This document shows positions 61,885 through 64,000 of a stretch of DNA of 64,000 bases, piece after piece. The position numbers and the translations under genes are program-made. Source of the DNA: Clostridiaceae bacterium (GTDB taxonomy: Bacteria; Bacillota; Clostridia; Saccharofermentanales; Saccharofermentanaceae); assembly GCA_012718915.1 (NCBI GenBank), contig JAAYBI010000015.1, positions 1 through 64,000 on the forward strand, written 5' to 3'. How positions within the stretch are numbered: position 1 is the first letter of the stretch; the number at the start of each line of letters is the position of its first letter. A model generated the notes under the pieces. It saw only the letters and a program-made list of their open reading frames with translations, ran no database searches and was not told the DNA's origin.

Positions 61885-63087
61885 ATGAGTGAACTTCCGA
61901 ATTCTTTATCTTCTGTAGTGCAAGCTTTACCACCTTCGGCTATTCGTAAATTTTTTGATCTCGCGAATGAAATGAAGGGTGAAGTCATTTCGCTTTCGAT
62001 TGGCGAGCCCGACTTTGTTACGCCTTGGGCCATTCGTGAAGCAGGAATTTATTCACTTGAAGTGGGTCATACACATTATTCGCCGAATCAAGGCTACATT
62101 CAGGTCAGACAAGCTATCGCGGACTATTTGAAGCGCAAATTCGCATTACAATACAATCCTAATGATCAGATTGTTGTTACCGTCGGCGGTAGTGAGGCAC
62201 TGGATATAGCGGCGAGAGCGTTAATTAATCCCGGAGATGAAGTGATTATCATCGAGCCTTGTTTTGTCGCGTATAAAGCGACTGTATCTTTGGCGGGGGG
62301 CATTCCTGTTGTTATTTCCACTCGACCGGAAGATGATTTTAAGCTAAAACCCGAGGATTTGGAGAAAGCAATATCACCCAAAACAAAATACATGATTCTT
62401 GGCTATCCTTGTAACCCGACCGGTGCGGTGATGGATCGTCAAGAACTATCCGGGATTGTCGATGTGCTAAAGAAATACCCTCATGTGTATATATTGTCGG
62501 ATGAGTTATATTCTGAATTGTCATATGGACCGGAACCGTCTGTATCCATTTCGTCATTTGCTGAAGTTCACGATCGTTGTATTGTCGTCAATGGCTTTTC
62601 TAAATCGCTTGCGATGACAGGGTGGCGCATTGGTTATGCAGCAGGCCCGAAGCCGATCATTGCGGCTATGAACAAGATTCACCAATATTGCATTATGTGT
62701 TCTCCTACAACCTCACAGTATGCAATTATTGAGGCTTGTCTCAATGGGGATAAAGATATCGCAGAAATGCAAAGTGAGTACAATCGTCGTCGTCGAGTGA
62801 TTCTTAATGGACTCAGTAAAGCAGGACTTGATTGTTTTGAGCCGATGGGTGCGTTTTATGCTTTTCCTTCAATCAAATCTACAGGTCTAACATCAGAAGA
62901 ATTCTGCGAACGTTTTCTTATGGAAAAAAAGGTTGCAATCGTTCCGGGTACTGCATTCGGAGAATGCGGACAAGGGCATGTTCGTATAAGTTATGCTGCT
63001 TCTATGCAAAACATCACTGAGGCCATGAGGCGACTCCGTGAATTTATCCAAGAATTAAATACAATAAAGGGTGTTCAACATGAATGA
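61885..63087 (+). CDS. Class I/II PLP-dependent aminotransferase
   Basis: A 400-residue fold-type I aminotransferase. SIGEPDF is near the N-terminus, the PLP-phosphate region is [13 protein letters not shown], the Asn/Asp/Tyr positions are in [10 protein letters not shown] and [10 protein letters not shown], and the Schiff-base lysine is in [16 protein letters not shown]. It most resembles aspartate/aromatic aminotransferases of the Lrp-linked group; the substrate is uncertain. GACGGAG precedes the ATG. The 3' end overlaps prfB by eight bases. Confidence 0.92.
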   Translation: MSELPNSLSSVVQALPPSAIRKFFDLANEMKGEVISLSIGEPDFVTPWAIREAGIYSLEVGHTHYSPNQGYIQVRQAIADYLKRKFALQYNPNDQIVVTVGGSEALDIAARALINPGDEVIIIEPCFVAYKATVSLAGGIPVVISTRPEDDFKLKPEDLEKAISPKTKYMILGYPCNPTGAVMDRQELSGIVDVLKKYPHVYILSDELYSELSYGPEPSVSISSFAEVHDRCIVVNGFSKSLAMTGWRIGYAAGPKPIIAAMNKIHQYCIMCSPTTSQYAIIEACLNGDKDIAEMQSEYNRRRRVILNGLSKAGLDCFEPMGAFYAFPSIKSTGLTSEEFCERFLMEKKVAIVPGTAFGECGQGHVRISYAASMQNITEAMRRLREFIQELNTIKGVQHE

Positions 63088-64000
63088 TTTCGACTCTATT
63101 CGCATACAGCTTCAAGAGATGGACACACCTCTTGAAGTTCTTAAGACTGCCCTAAATATTGAGACAGTATCCAATCAAGTCTCCGAACTGGAGGCTCGAG
63201 CTCAAGAGCCCGGGTTTTGGGATGATGTTGCTCGTGCTCAAGAAATTCAAACCAGAATTCGCAGAATGCAAAAACAAGTTGAACGATATTATAGTCTTGT
63301 AAATCTTCGAGAAGAGATTCTGGTTCTCTGTGAGCTTGGTGCAGAGGAAGACGATGATAATGTTTTTGAAGAAGTTCTGGATGGCTTCAAATCATTTTCT
63401 CAGGAATACGAAAGTATGCGTTTGCAGACATTGTTTACGGGACAGTACGACGGCAACAATGCGACACTTACGCTTCATGCGGGTGCAGGGGGAACAGAAG
63501 CCCAAGATTGGGCTGAAATGTTGTACAGAATGTACATGAGATGGGCAGAAGCGCACGAGTTCGAGACAAAAATTCTTGATTATCAAGATGGAGACGAAGC
63601 GGGTACGAAGAGTGTTTCGATTCACGTCATCGGCGATAATGCTTATGGGTATTTGCGTTCAGAAATTGGCGTACACCGTCTCGTGCGAATATCTCCGTTT
63701 GATTCTTCAGGGCGACGTCATACTTCTTTCGCTTCGTGTGAGGTAATTCCTGAATTAGACAATTCGATTGAGATAAAGATTGATCCTACGGATCTTCGCA
63801 TAGACACTTATCGTTCTTCGGGAAAAGGAGGTCAACACGTCAACAAGACGGATTCGGCAATTCGATTAACTCATATTCCGACGGGATGTGTTGTTGCATG
63901 TCAATCAGAGCGCTCTCAAGTTCAAAACAAAGAAACGGCTATGAATATGCTTAAAGCCAAATTATTCGCATTGGCGCAAGCTGCTCATATGGAAAAAATT
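63080..64000 (+). CDS. prfB: Peptide chain release factor 2 (5' part, cut by window end)
   Basis: Recognises UGA/UAA stop codons and releases the nascent chain. The frame is open from ATG 63080 to the window end (307 codons of an expected ~370). RF2 marks are present: the codon-recognition tripeptide in [15 protein letters not shown] and the catalytic GGQ in [15 protein letters not shown]. Most bacteria encode prfB in two frames with a programmed +1 shift at an in-frame UGA near codon 25. Here the alignable region ([14 protein letters not shown]) is in one frame with no UGA, so that autoregulation is absent. The start overlaps the aminotransferase stop, with AAAGGG upstream. Confidence 0.95.
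   Translation, partial: MNDFDSIRIQLQEMDTPLEVLKTALNIETVSNQVSELEARAQEPGFWDDVARAQEIQTRIRRMQKQVERYYSLVNLREEILVLCELGAEEDDDNVFEEVLDGFKSFSQEYESMRLQTLFTGQYDGNNATLTLHAGAGGTEAQDWAEMLYRMYMRWAEAHEFETKILDYQDGDEAGTKSVSIHVIGDNAYGYLRSEIGVHRLVRISPFDSSGRRHTSFASCEVIPELDNSIEIKIDPTDLRIDTYRSSGKGGQHVNKTDSAIRLTHIPTGCVVACQSERSQVQNKETAMNMLKAKLFALAQAAHMEKI

Noticed and set aside
1-64000. CRISPR array, prophage, insertion sequence or integrative element
   Set aside because: No spaced direct repeats, transposase, integrase, phage structural genes or attachment-site duplications were seen in the window.

Overview
The window reads as chromosomal DNA of an anaerobic Gram-positive of the Bacillota, most likely class Clostridia. 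The reasons are strong AGGAGG-type ribosome binding sites with many TTG/GTG starts, sigma-A promoters, the clostridial putative FeFe-hydrogenase signalling cluster (DRTGG, ATPase, PHP and ferredoxin genes), a cohesin/dockerin pair, a ClpE-type unfoldase, TrkA/TrkH and DUF975 proteins. Genus cannot be fixed from sequence alone. Coding density is high. No prophage, insertion sequence, CRISPR array or rRNA operon is visible, and the accessory interest lies in small operons between housekeeping genes.

Layout: 1-4900 is the infC-rpmI-rplT translation operon, with an attenuator-like leader and an unusual ATC start for infC, running into an rRNA methyltransferase and a trkA-trkA-trkH potassium uptake set. 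5100-8500 holds aconitase and citrate synthase, followed by tRNA-Glu on the minus strand. 8800-15480 holds uvrA, a ClpE-like unfoldase and convergent argJ. 15500-18600 holds a possible gene remnant, a DUF975 membrane protein, an FAD oxidoreductase and a tRNA-His/Gln/Lys cluster. 18700-22930 holds a secreted dockerin-bearing glucosaminidase next to a membrane-anchored cohesin protein. 22970-27420 holds an SDR, NAD synthetase, a GNAT, an SH3 lipoprotein and tRNA-Gly/Arg. 27600-31918 encodes a divergent type IIA topoisomerase pair. 31920-37708 holds a degenerate deacetylase-like membrane protein, a transglutaminase lipoprotein, a sirtuin and a membrane MutS homologue. 37781-39034 is lysA.

39157-43230 is a four-gene operon that looks like a membrane-anchored version of the TerY-P signalling triad: a PIN-like/protein kinase fusion with a C-terminal membrane anchor, a soluble vWA protein, a PP2C phosphatase with a C-terminal anchor, and a small charged protein. 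It is closed by a perfect bidirectional terminator shared with a divergent mraY-like gene. 44491-51942 is argS, pepF, an rRNA m5C methyltransferase, rdgB, pheB and hom. A long glutamine synthetase on the minus strand follows.

54161-58357 is a seven-gene redox-signalling cluster built around an FeFe-hydrogenase-like protein that has lost the proton-shuttle cysteine. It has two DRTGG proteins, two HATPase proteins, a PHP phosphoesterase and a 2Fe-2S thioredoxin-fold protein, but no HydB/HydA genes follow it. The window ends with a membrane protein, malic enzyme, a second PHP protein, an Lrp-type regulator with an aminotransferase, and the 5' part of prfB, which lacks the usual programmed frameshift.

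The best candidates for little-described biology are the tail-anchored kinase/vWA/phosphatase operon, the cohesin-dockerin cell-wall pair, and the orphan hydrogenase-type sensor cluster. A recurring theme is use of AUC, AUU and AUA as apparent start codons behind good Shine-Dalgarno sites.
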